A DNA stretch of 64,000 nucleotides from Aculops lycopersici (GCA_015350385.1 WNKI01000002.1:10023546-10087545); one strand, 5' to 3'; counted from the stretch's first letter, positions 1 through 10,451 are shown. Notes: generated by a model not told the origin, from the sequence alone. Made by a program: numbers and translations.

Positions 1-489
1 GATGATTATGATGATAAAGCTAATAATAATGATTATGATAGATTCGCCTAATAATAATGGTTATGATAGAAATGATGATAAAATAGCACGAGTCCTTTGC
101 AGTCGCCAGCACAGAGGCGCCCGAGGAAAATCCTATGGTTTAGTGTCTCACAGTCCGCTGACGACGATGAAGTTGCCCACGTATCTCTCGTGTCCCTCTG
201 GTGGTCGTGTTCTTCTGTCTCTTTGCTACACTACTACTGCTACTGCGACTACCACTAATACTTTAGCGACGAAATAAGAGGAGAGGAGAGATAGAGAGAG
301 AGAGAGAGAGGAAACTGTAGCAGTTGGCTGGCTGGCTGCTCCAATTCAAGAAGCTAGCTGACTAGTTGCGTCTTGTGGCGCCGCCGCAAGACTCCAATGG
401 CCAACAGGCAGCGAAAGTTTCAACTCGCACTCAATGGAGCTGAAGGTCGGTAGAGCTCCAAGCGCCTGGCTTCTCTTTTTAATATCGTA

Positions 490-536
<47 letters not shown>

Positions 537-2185
537 CGTCGTCGTTGTTGTCGTGGTCTTGTGGAAAGATAGCGAGCTAGTTGCCATTTTCCAACGTGAT
601 AGTTGCAACTGCTACCATTAGCTTGCAGACGAGCGGCGCGCACACAACAACAATAGAGAGTTGAGCAGGCGCCTAGCGACTTCAAGTGAGAGAACGAGAG
701 AGAGGCGACCGGCAGCTAGAGAGTTCGAGAGATGCAAATGGAGAGTTTTGCGCCGGTCATACAGTGGGTAGTGGTAGTAATGGAGGTGGAGACGAACGAA
801 ACGCAAAAAGTAGAAGAAAAGCAACAGACTTTTAGTCCAACGCCGGCAAGCTAGCTAGCTAGCTAGCTAGCCAGCTGGATGGCTGGCTGGCTGACTTGCT
901 CAACAGTGCTGCCTTTAGAAGTCGACGTCGCGGGTGTCTAATGTCCCCAGTCGCACTGAGCCGCCCCAGAATCTTGCCTCGTTGCGCGTTGCGATGCTCT
1001 TTTCTCTCTAGCAGAAGATTTGCATTCCGGACGTTCGATGTCGTCGTTGTCGTAGTTTTTCTCTTCAGTATTGTGGTTGGCGTTGCCACCACTACTGCTG
1101 CTCCTACTACTCTCGCTAACTCAGTTGCTACTCTCATTTCTGCTGTTACTCATCGGCCAGCCTGCCGGCCGGCCATAAGTCATGCCAGCTCCCATTCACT
1201 AGTCCCAACTAAACTAACTAGCGCGCCTATCATCTGGCGCCACCTGGCTAGCTACTACAAACGCTTACGCAACCACAAGGCGCAAATCTATCCTCCTAAA
1301 CTCAGCGACTCTCTCTATCTCCCTTCGCCATTCGTCCGCCACAACCACACCACACAGGCCCGCGGTTCGCTCAATGCCTCAGCTGCGGCGACCCTATGTA
1401 CCCAGGTAGTGCCATACGCTCGCTTGCTCACCTGCTCAAGCCTCATCCTTCATTCAAATACACCAACGGCCGAGACCACGACGGATGTCGACAACTTGGA
1501 ATGTGATTGTAGTTTGTTGAGTCGAGATTGAGTAGAGTTTGGAGAAGCAGAGTGAGTCGCTTGGAGTTTGTTAGTTGAAGCGACGATACAAAATTACGAG
1601 GAGAGAGAGGATGGTGTGTGAGTTTATATGACGGTTGGTTAAGTTTCATTTTAAAATGATAAACTTGAGCTAGGAATTAGTTGCAGCGGCTTTTCTCCTT
1701 CCATTCTAGCTGAAACTAAATAGCCACGTTAAATATAGCGTGACAGCAAAACCGAAAAGATATCAATCAGAAGACTTTGGTTGGGAGGATTTTTCTCTCC
1801 CTCTTAACACAGATGTGCTCACTGAATTAATGATCATTTGATATCAACCTGTAGCTTGCCTCTTTATATTCACCACTTTATATTTGCAGTGTGTAGTTCT
1901 AAAGCCTTTGATCGATGTTTCAATGAGGATCAATGATTTATTGTGGTAGATGGTTTATCTTCCGTAGCAATTATATTGCATCCTCCACTGCTCTAGTCTC
2001 CATCCCTTACTTGTAATCATGTCTTGTATCATCTAATTATGTTCAATATAACATTTAGAAGAGCAAGTCGACGGGAAAGTTTCTCACAACAATAACAGTG
2101 AGCTTGATATAATAATTGACAGCCAAACTTATAATGACCAACTAGCCTCTAGTATCTTCTCCCTACTTAAGCTAAGTTAATTACA
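1..2185. other. Non-coding, microsatellite-rich stretch
   Basis: No supported gene. The stretch holds an (AG)n run near 283-310, a long (TCG)n run near 489-540, a (GCTA)n palindromic tetranucleotide run near 849-872, and short A/T-rich DNA from 1.65 to 2.18 kb that probably includes the METAP1 3' UTR and flank. A 211-codon open frame (896-1531, +) begins at TTG. Its hydrophobic V-rich part comes from a GTC/GTT repeat, so it is not called as a gene. Confidence 0.5.
487..540. repeat. (TCG)n microsatellite
   Basis: A run of TCG triplets, read as (CGA)n on the minus strand. It keeps several frames open and produces poly-Thr and poly-Arg in conceptual translation on the minus strand, which explains the apparent ORFs there. 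Confidence 0.9.
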
Positions 2186-3406
2186 TCAGGCAGCCGCCTT
2201 CGTCTGCGCCGCTTGCTTTGGTCCACTAGCTGCTCCATTTGACGCCGCGGCCGACTTGCCATTGCTCTTACTCTTGCCACTCGACTGACCGGTCGTCTTG
2301 TCATTGTCCATAAAGTAGGGCTTGCCCTTGTTGGCCCTGCGTCTAGTTAAAATCTCGCATCCTGTTTCCGTGGCCAATAGAGTCTCCTCAAACTGAGCGC
2401 AACGTAAACCGTCCGTAGTGACGGCAGTCCAATCGTCTGGCCAGGAGACATCTCGCCACGAGCCCTCGGCAATCATGGGCTCAATGGTAAATGTATGTCC
2501 AGGTTTTATAACACCAATGGCTTTGTTTTTGGCATAGTGGGGCACTTTTGGCGCTGTATGAAATAGACGATTAATTCCATGGCCACAATAGGATTTAACC
2601 ACAGAGAATCCATGTAAACTTGCGTGTTTTTGAATGACGTCGCCAATTTCACGGTACTTCACACCGGGCTTCACAATCTCAATACCCTTCTGCAAACACT
2701 CCCATGTAACCTGAACCAACTTTCTATGTTCCTCTGCGGCAGTGCCAACAATCAAAGTCTCACTTAAGTCGCCATGAAAACCCTTGTGATAAACGGTGAT
2801 GTCAACATTAACTATGTCTCCATTCTCTAGTGGCCTCTTGTCTGGTATTCCGTGACAAATTACTTCATTCACTGAGGTACAGCATGACTTTGGAAACTTG
2901 TAATAGTTCAATGGCGATGGGTAGCAGTCGCGTTCAATGCAAGCCTCGTGCACAACCCTATCAATTTCATCTGTGGTTACACCAACATCAGTAACCTTTG
3001 CTGCCTCGTCCAAAACTTCTCTCGCCAACTTGCTTGCAACTCTCATTCCTTCAATTTCCTGGGCGCTTAATATCTTGATGTGGGTGCTATCCTTTATATT
3101 CTCCTCGCTGAGTGCCCTACCCTCTGGATGATCGGCATAATCTGGTCGCATTATAGACTCGGGCACCTTTCTAGGTCCTGTTCTAGGGAATGGTCTCAGT
3201 TTACCTGTATACTCAAAACCTGGCCACGGATTGTACTCTTTGATATCTGTAGTAGCAGTGTCAAAGTGCATTAGTTTATGCTCGGCCCAGTTGCCTTTGA
3301 AACACTCTTGTGAGCAAAATGACGAGTCAATTGATAAACTAATACATTTAGGGCACTTGAGTTTGGCCTCCGCAGAGCATCCAGATCCGTCGCAAGTTCG
3401 CGTCAT
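2186..3406 (-). CDS. METAP1: Methionine aminopeptidase 1
   Basis: Single-exon gene of 406 residues (human METAP1 is 386). It removes the initiator Met co-translationally at the ribosome. The N-terminus has a MYND-like zinc finger (Cys5, Cys10, Cys18, Cys21, Cys31, Cys35, His43, His47). The pita-bread peptidase domain follows, with all five metal ligands visible: Asp202, Asp213, His276, Glu309 and Glu340, plus the HGIPD histidine (His185). The C-terminal ~50 residues are a Ser/Gly/Ala/Lys-rich tail. The frame stays open 240 nt upstream, but only from a GTG; the first ATG (3406) lies just before the zinc finger and gives the family length. An acceptor-like ...TTTGCCAG lies one base upstream of the ATG, so a 5' UTR intron is possible. 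It is divergent from UBA5. Confidence 0.95.
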   Translation of the reverse strand: MTRTCDGSGCSAEAKLKCPKCISLSIDSSFCSQECFKGNWAEHKLMHFDTATTDIKEYNPWPGFEYTGKLRPFPRTGPRKVPESIMRPDYADHPEGRALSEENIKDSTHIKILSAQEIEGMRVASKLAREVLDEAAKVTDVGVTTDEIDRVVHEACIERDCYPSPLNYYKFPKSCCTSVNEVICHGIPDKRPLENGDIVNVDITVYHKGFHGDLSETLIVGTAAEEHRKLVQVTWECLQKGIEIVKPGVKYREIGDVIQKHASLHGFSVVKSYCGHGINRLFHTAPKVPHYAKNKAIGVIKPGHTFTIEPMIAEGSWRDVSWPDDWTAVTTDGLRCAQFEETLLATETGCEILTRRRANKGKPYFMDNDKTTGQSSGKSKSNGKSAAASNGAASGPKQAAQTKAAA

Positions 3407-4098
3407 GCTGGCAAATTTAGTAATATTATTTACTATATAGTCTTTCAGATATTTGAAGATAGAATTTGGTACAATTCTAAATGATGGATTCGAATTTGAA
3501 TCGGTGGATCTTAGTACAGGTGAACTTTTGATGAGGGATCTTTGACGAGCAACTTGGTAGTATTTAGATTCAAGAAGATTGATTGATATTCTTTGTAGTG
3601 AATTTAATATCTTTGAATACAGTTTGCCTGCGTTTGAGTGGTTCACAATTTGAGAGAAGATAATGTTTTATGATAATCAAGTAAATTATTTGATCAAAAA
3701 CGATTCATATCCATAGGTTAGGGTTTGTAAAGTTTTGAAGAAGCCGAGAAAGTGGATGTTCAGCGAAACGTGCTTGAAGATCACGACTCACAGAATGCAA
3801 ACACATTTGTTATCGTACAGCAAAAACACATTCTTCGTACAAACAAAACACGACGAAAGAAAATTATCACATCGATTTTTTCGCGATGTTTTTCGCCATT
3901 ATGAGCGATACTAAGCCAAGTTGACGGATATCTGTTTTAGTTGCGTTCTGTTGCTGCCATTGCATTCCTGTCACTTCCATATTCACCTGTTAATCACCTG
4001 AACCTGAATTAAACTCTTTACAATTCAATAATTTATACAACATCTAACTTATTGACTTTTTTTATTAGACTTTGTATAACTAGAACCAAAAGCTCAAG
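3407..4098. promoter_or_regulatory. Intergenic region between METAP1 and UBA5, likely shared promoter
   Basis: About 690 bp separates two divergent start codons, so both promoters must lie here, possibly as one bidirectional promoter. A T-rich acceptor-like sequence (GACTTTTTTTATTAG) ends near 4067, 31 bp before the UBA5 ATG, and would fit a 5' UTR intron. No TATA box stands out. Confidence 0.4.
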
Positions 4099-5280
4099 AT
4101 GGATCAAACCGAATCAAGTGGTAGCAGTCAAGCGGCCCGTCCAAGGATTAGCAAGATGAGCGATGAGGTAGTTGACTCCAATCCTTACTCCAGATTGATG
4201 GCTCTCAAGAGGATGCACATTGTCAAAGACTATGAGAGGATCCGTGACTGCACCATCATCATCGTCGGTGTAGGAGGTGTTGGCTCAGTTGCTGCAGAAA
4301 TGCTAACCAGATGTGGAATTGGAAAATTGATCTTATATGATTACGACAAAGTTGAGTTGGCCAACATGAATAGATTATTCTATCAGCCTCATCAGCAAGG
4401 CCTTTCCAAGGTGGAAGCCGCAACCAAAACATTATCCTTCATCAATCCTGATGTTGAATTTGAATTTTACAACTATGACATCACTAAGGTGGACAATTAT
4501 GTCCATATGCTCGATAAGATACAGTATGGTGCCAAAATTCCAACTCCGTCTGACGAAAATACCAACGAAAGAGACACTAGGGTCGACTTGGTGCTAAGTT
4601 GTGTCGACAACTTTGAGGCAAGAATGACAATCAATAGGGCATGCAATGAGGTCAACCAAGTTTGGATGGAGTCAGGTGTTGCTGAGAATGCGGTTTCTGG
4701 CCACATTCAAGTCATTAGGCCCGGTGAGTCGGCTTGTTTTGCATGCGCCCCACCACTTGTTGTCGCCTCAAACATTGATGAAAGGACCCTCAAGAAGGAA
4801 GGAGTTTGCGCTGCCAGTTTGCCCACAACCATGGCCATAGTTGCCGGAATGTTGGTTCAAAATGCGCTCAAGTATATGTTAGAGTTTGGAAAAGTTACTC
4901 CATATCTCGGCTATAATGCTCTCGACGACTTTTTCCCAACTTGGTCTATGAAACCAAACCCCGAATGTAGCGATAGGTTTTGTGTTGAAAGGCAGAGAGA
5001 GCACCAAGCTAAGTTGGAACTAGAGAAAGCCAACCCAACCAAGGTGGTCGAAGAGGTCAAGGAGGCTGAACCATCGACTGTCAATGAGTATGGAATTGAA
5101 ATAGTTGAATCTAACCAAGAGGACGAGGAATCTTTTAATGTCACGAAAGGCATCCAGTTCGCATATCTAAAGTCCAAACAGAGTCCCAAAGAAGATCAAG
5201 TCGAAGATTCGGCAGATGAGACTGTGGAGACAACAGGTGAAACGATTGAAGAACTAATGGCCAAATTGAAATCCGGTTGA
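4099..5280 (+). CDS. UBA5: UFM1-activating enzyme (E1) UBA5
   Basis: 393 residues in one exon (human 404). The enzyme adenylates the ubiquitin-like protein UFM1, forms a thioester with it and passes it to UFC1; UFMylation acts mainly at the ER and on ribosomes. Visible features are the nucleotide-binding GVGGVGS loop (57-63), the DYDKVELANMNR segment (81-92), zinc ligands Cys213/Cys216 and Cys290/Cys295, and the catalytic cysteine in KEGVCAAS (Cys237). The C-terminal EYGIEIVES (330-338) matches the UFM1/LC3-interacting sequence, and the last residues, ETIEELMAKLKSG, match the UFC1-binding tail. The ATG has a good context (AAGATGG). Its stop lies 82 bp from the converging COG2 stop. Confidence 0.97.
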   Translation: MDQTESSGSSQAARPRISKMSDEVVDSNPYSRLMALKRMHIVKDYERIRDCTIIIVGVGGVGSVAAEMLTRCGIGKLILYDYDKVELANMNRLFYQPHQQGLSKVEAATKTLSFINPDVEFEFYNYDITKVDNYVHMLDKIQYGAKIPTPSDENTNERDTRVDLVLSCVDNFEARMTINRACNEVNQVWMESGVAENAVSGHIQVIRPGESACFACAPPLVVASNIDERTLKKEGVCAASLPTTMAIVAGMLVQNALKYMLEFGKVTPYLGYNALDDFFPTWSMKPNPECSDRFCVERQREHQAKLELEKANPTKVVEEVKEAEPSTVNEYGIEIVESNQEDEESFNVTKGIQFAYLKSKQSPKEDQVEDSADETVETTGETIEELMAKLKSG

Positions 5281-5310
5281 TTGTAACAAATTGCAATAGA
5301 AAGATAAGAC

Positions 5311-5316
5311 AATAAA
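5311..5316 (+). terminator. UBA5 polyadenylation signal AATAAA
   Basis: A canonical AATAAA 31 bp after the UBA5 stop codon, in the short interval before the converging COG2 gene. Confidence 0.6.
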
Positions 5317-5362
5317 TGTAAGATTATCATGAAGTATGACAAGTTTATAATCCAATAAATAA

Positions 5363-7132
5363 TCACCTCTCAATCAGATGCTGTAAACTTCTAACATTAC
5401 CTAAACCAGTATCTAGAAAGTTCAAACTCTCAGTGATCATATCCCTCCTAACTAAAGCTGATTCCTTACCGAGCTTCTGCTCCAACTCTACCAACAGCTC
5501 TCTGATGGTACCAGACAACCTGTTGCAGTCTTCTATCAGGAGTCGCATTATAGCATCTTGTCGTGCCAAGAAGCTTGTTTGCTTGTTACCAGCTTGACCG
5601 CTGCTTCCGGTAATCCTGAAATCCGACAACCTTAGCTTGCTGAGCCACTCTGCAAATCTGTTGATGATCCGACAGGATAGCTGTAGAAAACTTAGCTCTA
5701 AATCATCAATGAATATATCAGGCGACCAACATTCTTTGATTAGAGCATAGACATGCATGCATATTTTTAACCGAAACTCTGACATTGGATTTTTCTTATC
5801 TTGCTCAATGGGTATCTCGGTAAGGGGTTGTTGACTAATTGTGGATTCAATACTTGAGGCTATCTGTAGGAGTCTATGATTGAAGTAACCCTTCAGATTG
5901 AATTTATCTAGAATTTTTCTCCTATTCTTCGAGATATCGGTACTAATAAAATCTATACCCTCCTCACTGGTTTCCGTTGATTTGTATTGCTCTTGGTTGT
6001 CGAGGAATAGCTTAGTTTCTAAGTAGCGTTTATGGAATGTTTCAAGCTCATTCAAAGTGTATAATCTTTCCATTTTTTCTAACTTATTTATTACTTCCTC
6101 CCAGAAAGACTTGGCCATAACCCGGGACCCAATAAGATCAATATGATTATCCAAAAACTGCGTTAGTGTAACGAAACTCTTGTCCATGTTCGAAATGAAC
6201 TCTGGAGCTCCGATATTATGACCAATGAAAGGTTTGGCAATCCTCATGCGCCAGACATGATCCAGCTTGTGAACTGAACCTTTCTGTTTGTAAACTCTCA
6301 TTATCAGATTGATCGTCTTCCTATTTCTAGATTCGACGGCGTCCAAAAAAGACTTTTCGAACCATTCGTCCAGTTGAGATTGTCGTTCATTCAAGTTGAG
6401 CTCGAGTAGCTTCTTTATAGCTATCAACTCATCATGTGTTGGTTGGATTGCACGTACTTCACTTATCAGATGGTATAACTCGATATTGATCCTTTCCAGG
6501 AGATCACATTTGATTGTGTAAGCAATATCATGAAGGGGATCATGATTCTTTTTTGAATCACCAGTTTTGACTGACCAATCTATCGACTCAAATTGTTTCT
6601 CTACTCTATCACGTCTCTTTATCAAAACTATCAACCTCTTTGCAAGTTCCTTATTCTTACAGGTGTCCTCGAGACTAAACAGCTTGGCGTTTATCGCCTC
6701 GATGTAGGCGTCGTGATTTTGGCATAACTTGGCCAGTTGGTCTCTAAAATTCTGTAATGGTACAACTAAGAGTTGGATAGGTTCCGATAAACAAGCTACA
6801 ATATAAGATAGCTTATAGAATCTATCGTAACTATTGTTGAATAAATCCAGTGATGTTTTCGTGAGATCTTGTTGGTGTTTGCATAATCTTTCGCGCAAAT
6901 CGCTGAGACGCAGATGATGCTTTTGGACCTGCTTGAGTAGATTCTCAATAGAGTAGTTTTCATCTAGAAACAAGTCATTTAAGTTGAGGTCGATAATCTC
7001 TGGTTGCTCCGCAACCTGTCCCGTTCTAACATCTTCGTGTTGTTGCTGATCAGGTTGTTGTAGATTATAGTCTTTGGATTGCAAAACCAGATCGCTTGCC
7101 GGTTCCTTGGATGGCTGCTGTTGCTGGTTCAT
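5363..7132 (-). CDS. COG2: Conserved oligomeric Golgi complex subunit 2
   Basis: 589 residues in one exon, shorter than human COG2 (738). COG2 is a subunit of the Golgi-tethering COG complex (lobe A, with COG1, 3 and 4) for retrograde intra-Golgi vesicles. A Gln-rich start is followed by the conserved N-terminal COG2 region (about residues 45-150): the ENLLKQVQKHHLRLSDLRERL helix, the QDLTKTSLDLFNNSYDRFYKLS segment and the LVVPLQNFRDQL helix. The rest is largely helical with weak identity. The assignment rests on the N-terminal pattern and overall helical make-up. The ATG is at 7132. The missing length could be a real lineage reduction or unrecognised exons. Confidence 0.8.
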   Translation of the reverse strand: MNQQQQPSKEPASDLVLQSKDYNLQQPDQQQHEDVRTGQVAEQPEIIDLNLNDLFLDENYSIENLLKQVQKHHLRLSDLRERLCKHQQDLTKTSLDLFNNSYDRFYKLSYIVACLSEPIQLLVVPLQNFRDQLAKLCQNHDAYIEAINAKLFSLEDTCKNKELAKRLIVLIKRRDRVEKQFESIDWSVKTGDSKKNHDPLHDIAYTIKCDLLERINIELYHLISEVRAIQPTHDELIAIKKLLELNLNERQSQLDEWFEKSFLDAVESRNRKTINLIMRVYKQKGSVHKLDHVWRMRIAKPFIGHNIGAPEFISNMDKSFVTLTQFLDNHIDLIGSRVMAKSFWEEVINKLEKMERLYTLNELETFHKRYLETKLFLDNQEQYKSTETSEEGIDFISTDISKNRRKILDKFNLKGYFNHRLLQIASSIESTISQQPLTEIPIEQDKKNPMSEFRLKICMHVYALIKECWSPDIFIDDLELSFLQLSCRIINRFAEWLSKLRLSDFRITGSSGQAGNKQTSFLARQDAIMRLLIEDCNRLSGTIRELLVELEQKLGKESALVRRDMITESLNFLDTGLGNVRSLQHLIER

Positions 7133-7736
7133 GACTCACGATATCGGCTTACCACCACATGATAACGATAGAGTAGAAATAATGATGAATTAGTAAATAG
7201 AGAAATGTACTGATAATAGTATTTGACAGCAGGTTTTCATTAAACTGACGCAAAGAAAATTAGACTACACACATGTGTATTTGTGTACTAGGCTAGCGCC
7301 CAGCTTTTAACCGGGGGAGGTTACTTGGGCTAGTGCGACCCCCGTGATCGGGCGCAAGAGTCCCCTTTATTTTTATGTGTGACAATGATGATAATAAGGT
7401 CTTAAAAACCATCGAATCATTTTGAAAATTTTGACCAATGTTGTTGCTTGTTCACATAATCATTTAGTGTAGCTTTGATGTTGTTTTGATGGTCGTGAAG
7501 GTGACGATTACTCTAGTGATTTTGTGTTCTATTTAGAGTGGTTGTGTTGTTGTTGTTGTGGGTGGTAGGGGTTCTCTATTGAAAACGTAAAATGGCTTCA
7601 TCATCTCTGGCCCCATCATCAAATCTTCTTCTCCTTCTCTATGTATTTAAATTTATATATCTATATTTATATATATATATATTTAGTGTAGGTGTGGTAT
7701 ATGGTAGGTTTGATTGTTTGTGTTTTTATTATATTT
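7133..7736. other. Intergenic: COG2 upstream and Rab1 3' region
   Basis: AT-rich DNA with TA-rich simple sequence around 7650-7690. It contains one compact GC-rich island at about 7285-7370 with nested complementary blocks (separate entry). TTTATT at 7725-7730 reads AATAAA on the minus strand just after the Rab1 stop. Confidence 0.5.
7296..7355. ncRNA. Nested-stem structured element (candidate)
   Basis: Two nested complementary pairs are visible: GCGCCC (7296-7301) with GGGCGC (7350-7355), and inside it CGGGGG (7312-7317) with CCCCCG (7339-7344). The element is much more GC-rich than its surroundings. It does not match a tRNA cloverleaf. It could be a small structured RNA, a short repeat-derived element or a regulatory site; only the pairing itself is seen. 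Confidence 0.25.
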
Positions 7737-8354
7737 TTAACAACATCCCGATGATTGCGACTTGATGGGTGTGGATGACGGATTTATTCTGTCCCCTTGA
7801 GACGAGCTTGGGCCGCCAGCGGCTCCAATTGGACCAACGCGATTCTTAATCTCAGCAGCCATAGTCAAGAATGCCTGTTCTACATTGGTTGATGTTCTAG
7901 CTGATGTTTCAAGGAAAGGTATGCCAAGTTGCTCGGCAAACTCCTTGGCCGTATTGTAATCGACTACTTTTCTAGCTGACATGTCGCACTTATTACCGAC
8001 AAGTAGCTTGTTGACATTATCGCAAGCATAACGATCAATCTCATGTAGCCACTGTTTTACATTGTTGAATGAATCTAAATCTGTTACATCATAAACAACA
8101 ATTATACCATGAGCGCCGCGATAATATGATGATGTAATTGTTCTAAACCGTTCCTGTCCAGCTGTGTCCCAAATTTGTAATTTGATTGTTTTACCATCCA
8201 ATTCAATAGTACGAATTTTAAAATCAACTCCAATGGTGGAAATGTAGGATTCCGTGTAAGTGTCATCGGCAAATCTGAGCAATAGGCAACTTTTGCCAAC
8301 ACCCGAGTCGCCGATCAATAATAATTTAAATAGATAATCATATTCGGGATTCAT
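7737..8354 (-). CDS. Rab1: Rab1 small GTPase
   Basis: 205 residues in one exon, the same length as human RAB1A. Rab1 controls ER-to-Golgi transport by recruiting tethers. Visible motifs are the P-loop GDSGVGKS (15-22), switch I with Thr40, WDTAGQE (62-68), NKCD (121-124), the SAR form of the SAK motif (151-153) and a C-terminal CC for geranylgeranylation. The N-terminus MNPEYDYLFKLLLIGDSG is diagnostic of Rab1. The frame extends five codons upstream to a TTG, but the ATG at 8354 gives the conserved start. It is divergent from OXA1L. COG2, another early secretory factor, is the next gene downstream. Confidence 0.98.
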   Translation of the reverse strand: MNPEYDYLFKLLLIGDSGVGKSCLLLRFADDTYTESYISTIGVDFKIRTIELDGKTIKLQIWDTAGQERFRTITSSYYRGAHGIIVVYDVTDLDSFNNVKQWLHEIDRYACDNVNKLLVGNKCDMSARKVVDYNTAKEFAEQLGIPFLETSARTSTNVEQAFLTMAAEIKNRVGPIGAAGGPSSSQGDRINPSSTPIKSQSSGCC

Positions 8355-9158
8355 CTCTGCTAGTCTCAATCTTTAATATGTTGATGATGTTATTGATTGG
8401 TTTGTAAGTTGGCTTCGATTCTCTGACCTATTTAATCGTTTGAGGCAAGCTTATGATAATGATCTATGATAATGATTATAATGATGTTACGATCTATATA
8501 TGTATATCAATATGGTTTTCAATAATATATAATAATAATACTACTAAACTCTCCCTCGTCTTTCTCTAATACACTTTATCTCTCTCTGACTTTGCCTCTT
8601 TTGCTCCCTCTGTGCGAGAAGATTGTTAGGTAAATATTTCGCAAGCGTCAAACGCTCACTGAGGGTGCGCCGAAAAACTTCGCGGGAACCATTCAAACAC
8701 ATTACACAGGCTAAAGCTGCCTCTAGCACAAAGTGCATTTCATTGGGCGTCTCGAAATAACACGCCCAAACAAATGGCGTTTTTCAACCAATGAAAATAC
8801 AGAGTTTGCGTTGAATTTCTATGGGACGCAAGGGGAAAAACTTTTGCCATTCGCTTCTAAGGTCGAAAAAGCATAGAGAGGGAGAGAAAAAAGTTTAAGG
8901 CGCCCTATTGGCTGGCTCACTGACTGACTGACTGGCTCACTTGTGAACGAGAATAACTTCGACCACATGGACTCAAAACACATGAACTCGAGACCTTACA
9001 AGTTGTAAGTTACAACACGAGTTCAAGTTTACTTAGTTACCTATTGATAGTAATGGCTTGATAAAATGTTATTATTATATAAATTAACACCTTATTATTG
9101 AATTGATTCAACATTACATGAGTATAGATAGCTCAGATAGATCATTATTATTATAGAA
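8355..9158. promoter_or_regulatory. Intergenic region between Rab1 and OXA1L
   Basis: About 800 bp between divergent starts. The Rab1-proximal part is AT-rich with TATA-type simple sequence. The middle (8.6-8.95 kb) is more GC-rich and holds an E2F-like decamer. A palindromic CTTACAAGTTGTAAG lies near 8996-9010. An acceptor-like ATTATTATTATAG ends two bases before the OXA1L ATG. Confidence 0.4.
8679..8688. promoter_or_regulatory. E2F-like site TTCGCGGGAA
   Basis: A perfect 10-bp match to the strong E2F/DP consensus form, in the Rab1/OXA1L divergent promoter region. A single match can arise by chance; its location in a CpG-containing promoter makes it plausible. Confidence 0.3.
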
Positions 9159-10361
9159 ATGTTTCGCTTAGGACTTACTAGAATTGCCTATTTAAATGGA
9201 ACGGGGAGAACCCTCTCCACGAGTACGGCCAGATTCGTGCAACAGAGCATGGAGCAAACTCAGGGCCTCAAATCTGTGGTAGCCGATAAGTTGATCGAAC
9301 ATCATGCAAAGGAGCCACCACCCGTAACCAATGGTAGCGGTGGAACAGGTGGAAACGATGTTCTACAATCAGTCATATTGAGCGAGGTATCAGTGCCAAA
9401 ATGGGAAGTTGCCGAGCCAGTCAAGGAACAACTAACAAGTGTAATATTGCCTTTTGCCAATTTGAACTTTATCCAAGTCCTCTTTGCCCCCTACACCTAT
9501 CCTGTCATGTATTATCTAAACTTTTTATCTGGTCACCTGCCTCTATGGATGGCAATTGTTGGAACAACCGCCACAATACGACTATTATTGTTTCCTCTTG
9601 TTATTAAGCAAAACATTACGGGCATCAAGATTTACAATATACTGCCAGATACGCAAAGGATACAGGTTAAAATGAATGAATCATTGAGCTCGGGTGATAA
9701 TTATAACTATGCCTTAAATCGGTCAAAGTTGCAAATGCTCTACAAAGAAAATCAAGTGGACACTTGGTCAAGATTGAAACCGATATTGATTCAGACGCCT
9801 TTGTTTGTTACAACCTTTTTTCTACTCAACAAACTAACCAGATATCCGTATGAGCCATTAATGACCGGCGGAACCCTATGGTTCACCGATCTCACAATAC
9901 CTGATCCATACATGATCTTACCTATTTTGACTGCAGCCACAATGGCGGCCACTCTAGAATTTGGTCTAGAAGGATCGATGCAACCTAGAGCTATGGGACC
10001 TATCGGTCGGTGGGGTATGCGAGCTTTACCCTTGATACTCCTTGCTTTTATACAAAGTTTTCCAGCTGGAGTTCTACTATTCTGGACCACAAATAATGCC
10101 TTCACATTGACCTATGCCATATTGATGAAGACGAAATGGATGAAAAAGAAGTTCAATATACCAAATAGGATAAATCATGATCCTAAAGATCTGCCACTAT
10201 CAAATTTAAGCTTTGGGGAGGCTTGGAGGAATGCTAAAGACAAGGGGCAAGCGAGCAAGACGACATTAGAGATTAGAAGACTAGATGACATTGCCTTCAA
10301 GAAGGCTGGCGTTGGACCGTTGAGGAAAACTTACAAAGAGCCACCGGTTAAGCTCAATTAG
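9159..10361 (+). CDS. OXA1L: Mitochondrial inner membrane insertase OXA1L
   Basis: 400 residues in one exon. OXA1 inserts mitochondrially made proteins, and some imported ones, into the inner membrane. The N-terminus (MFRLGLTRIAYLNGTGRTLS) is basic, with no acidic residue in the first ~30, as in a matrix presequence. The YidC/Oxa1/Alb3 domain covers about residues 115-325, with hydrophobic segments near 120-150 (LPLWMAIVGTTATIRLLLFP), 205-220, 255-270 and 285-325 (LPLILLAFIQSFPAGVLLFW). The conserved WLxxPx-type and FPAG...YW-like patterns are present. The basic C-terminal tail KTKWMKKKF would face the matrix and can bind ribosomes. The ATG at 9159 is the first in frame. Confidence 0.95.
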   Translation: MFRLGLTRIAYLNGTGRTLSTSTARFVQQSMEQTQGLKSVVADKLIEHHAKEPPPVTNGSGGTGGNDVLQSVILSEVSVPKWEVAEPVKEQLTSVILPFANLNFIQVLFAPYTYPVMYYLNFLSGHLPLWMAIVGTTATIRLLLFPLVIKQNITGIKIYNILPDTQRIQVKMNESLSSGDNYNYALNRSKLQMLYKENQVDTWSRLKPILIQTPLFVTTFFLLNKLTRYPYEPLMTGGTLWFTDLTIPDPYMILPILTAATMAATLEFGLEGSMQPRAMGPIGRWGMRALPLILLAFIQSFPAGVLLFWTTNNAFTLTYAILMKTKWMKKKFNIPNRINHDPKDLPLSNLSFGEAWRNAKDKGQASKTTLEIRRLDDIAFKKAGVGPLRKTYKEPPVKLN

Positions 10362-10369
10362 TGATTAAA

Positions 10370-10375
10370 TTTATT
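10370..10375 (-). terminator. AATAAA on minus strand (small ORF 3' end)
   Basis: TTTATT on the plus strand reads AATAAA on the minus strand, about 77 bp beyond the stop of the 65-codon minus-strand ORF and only 9 bp after the OXA1L stop. This gives modest support for that ORF being a transcribed gene. Confidence 0.35.
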
Positions 10376-10451
10376 GAAATAACACGCTTATCATTCACTA
10401 GCCAGACTTGATTTCTATTGCAAAATTTTGGTTACATGAAATTTTTCAATC

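Noticed and set aside
896..1531. 211-codon plus-strand open frame with a hydrophobic Val-rich segment
   Set aside because: It starts at TTG, the Val run comes from a GTC/GTT repeat, and nothing is recognisable; likely a chance frame in repeat-rich DNA.
3407..3646. 80-codon N-terminal extension of METAP1, basic and presequence-like
   Set aside because: The frame begins at GTG with no ATG before the canonical start, and an acceptor-like sequence ends right before the ATG, so it is more likely 5' UTR or intron.
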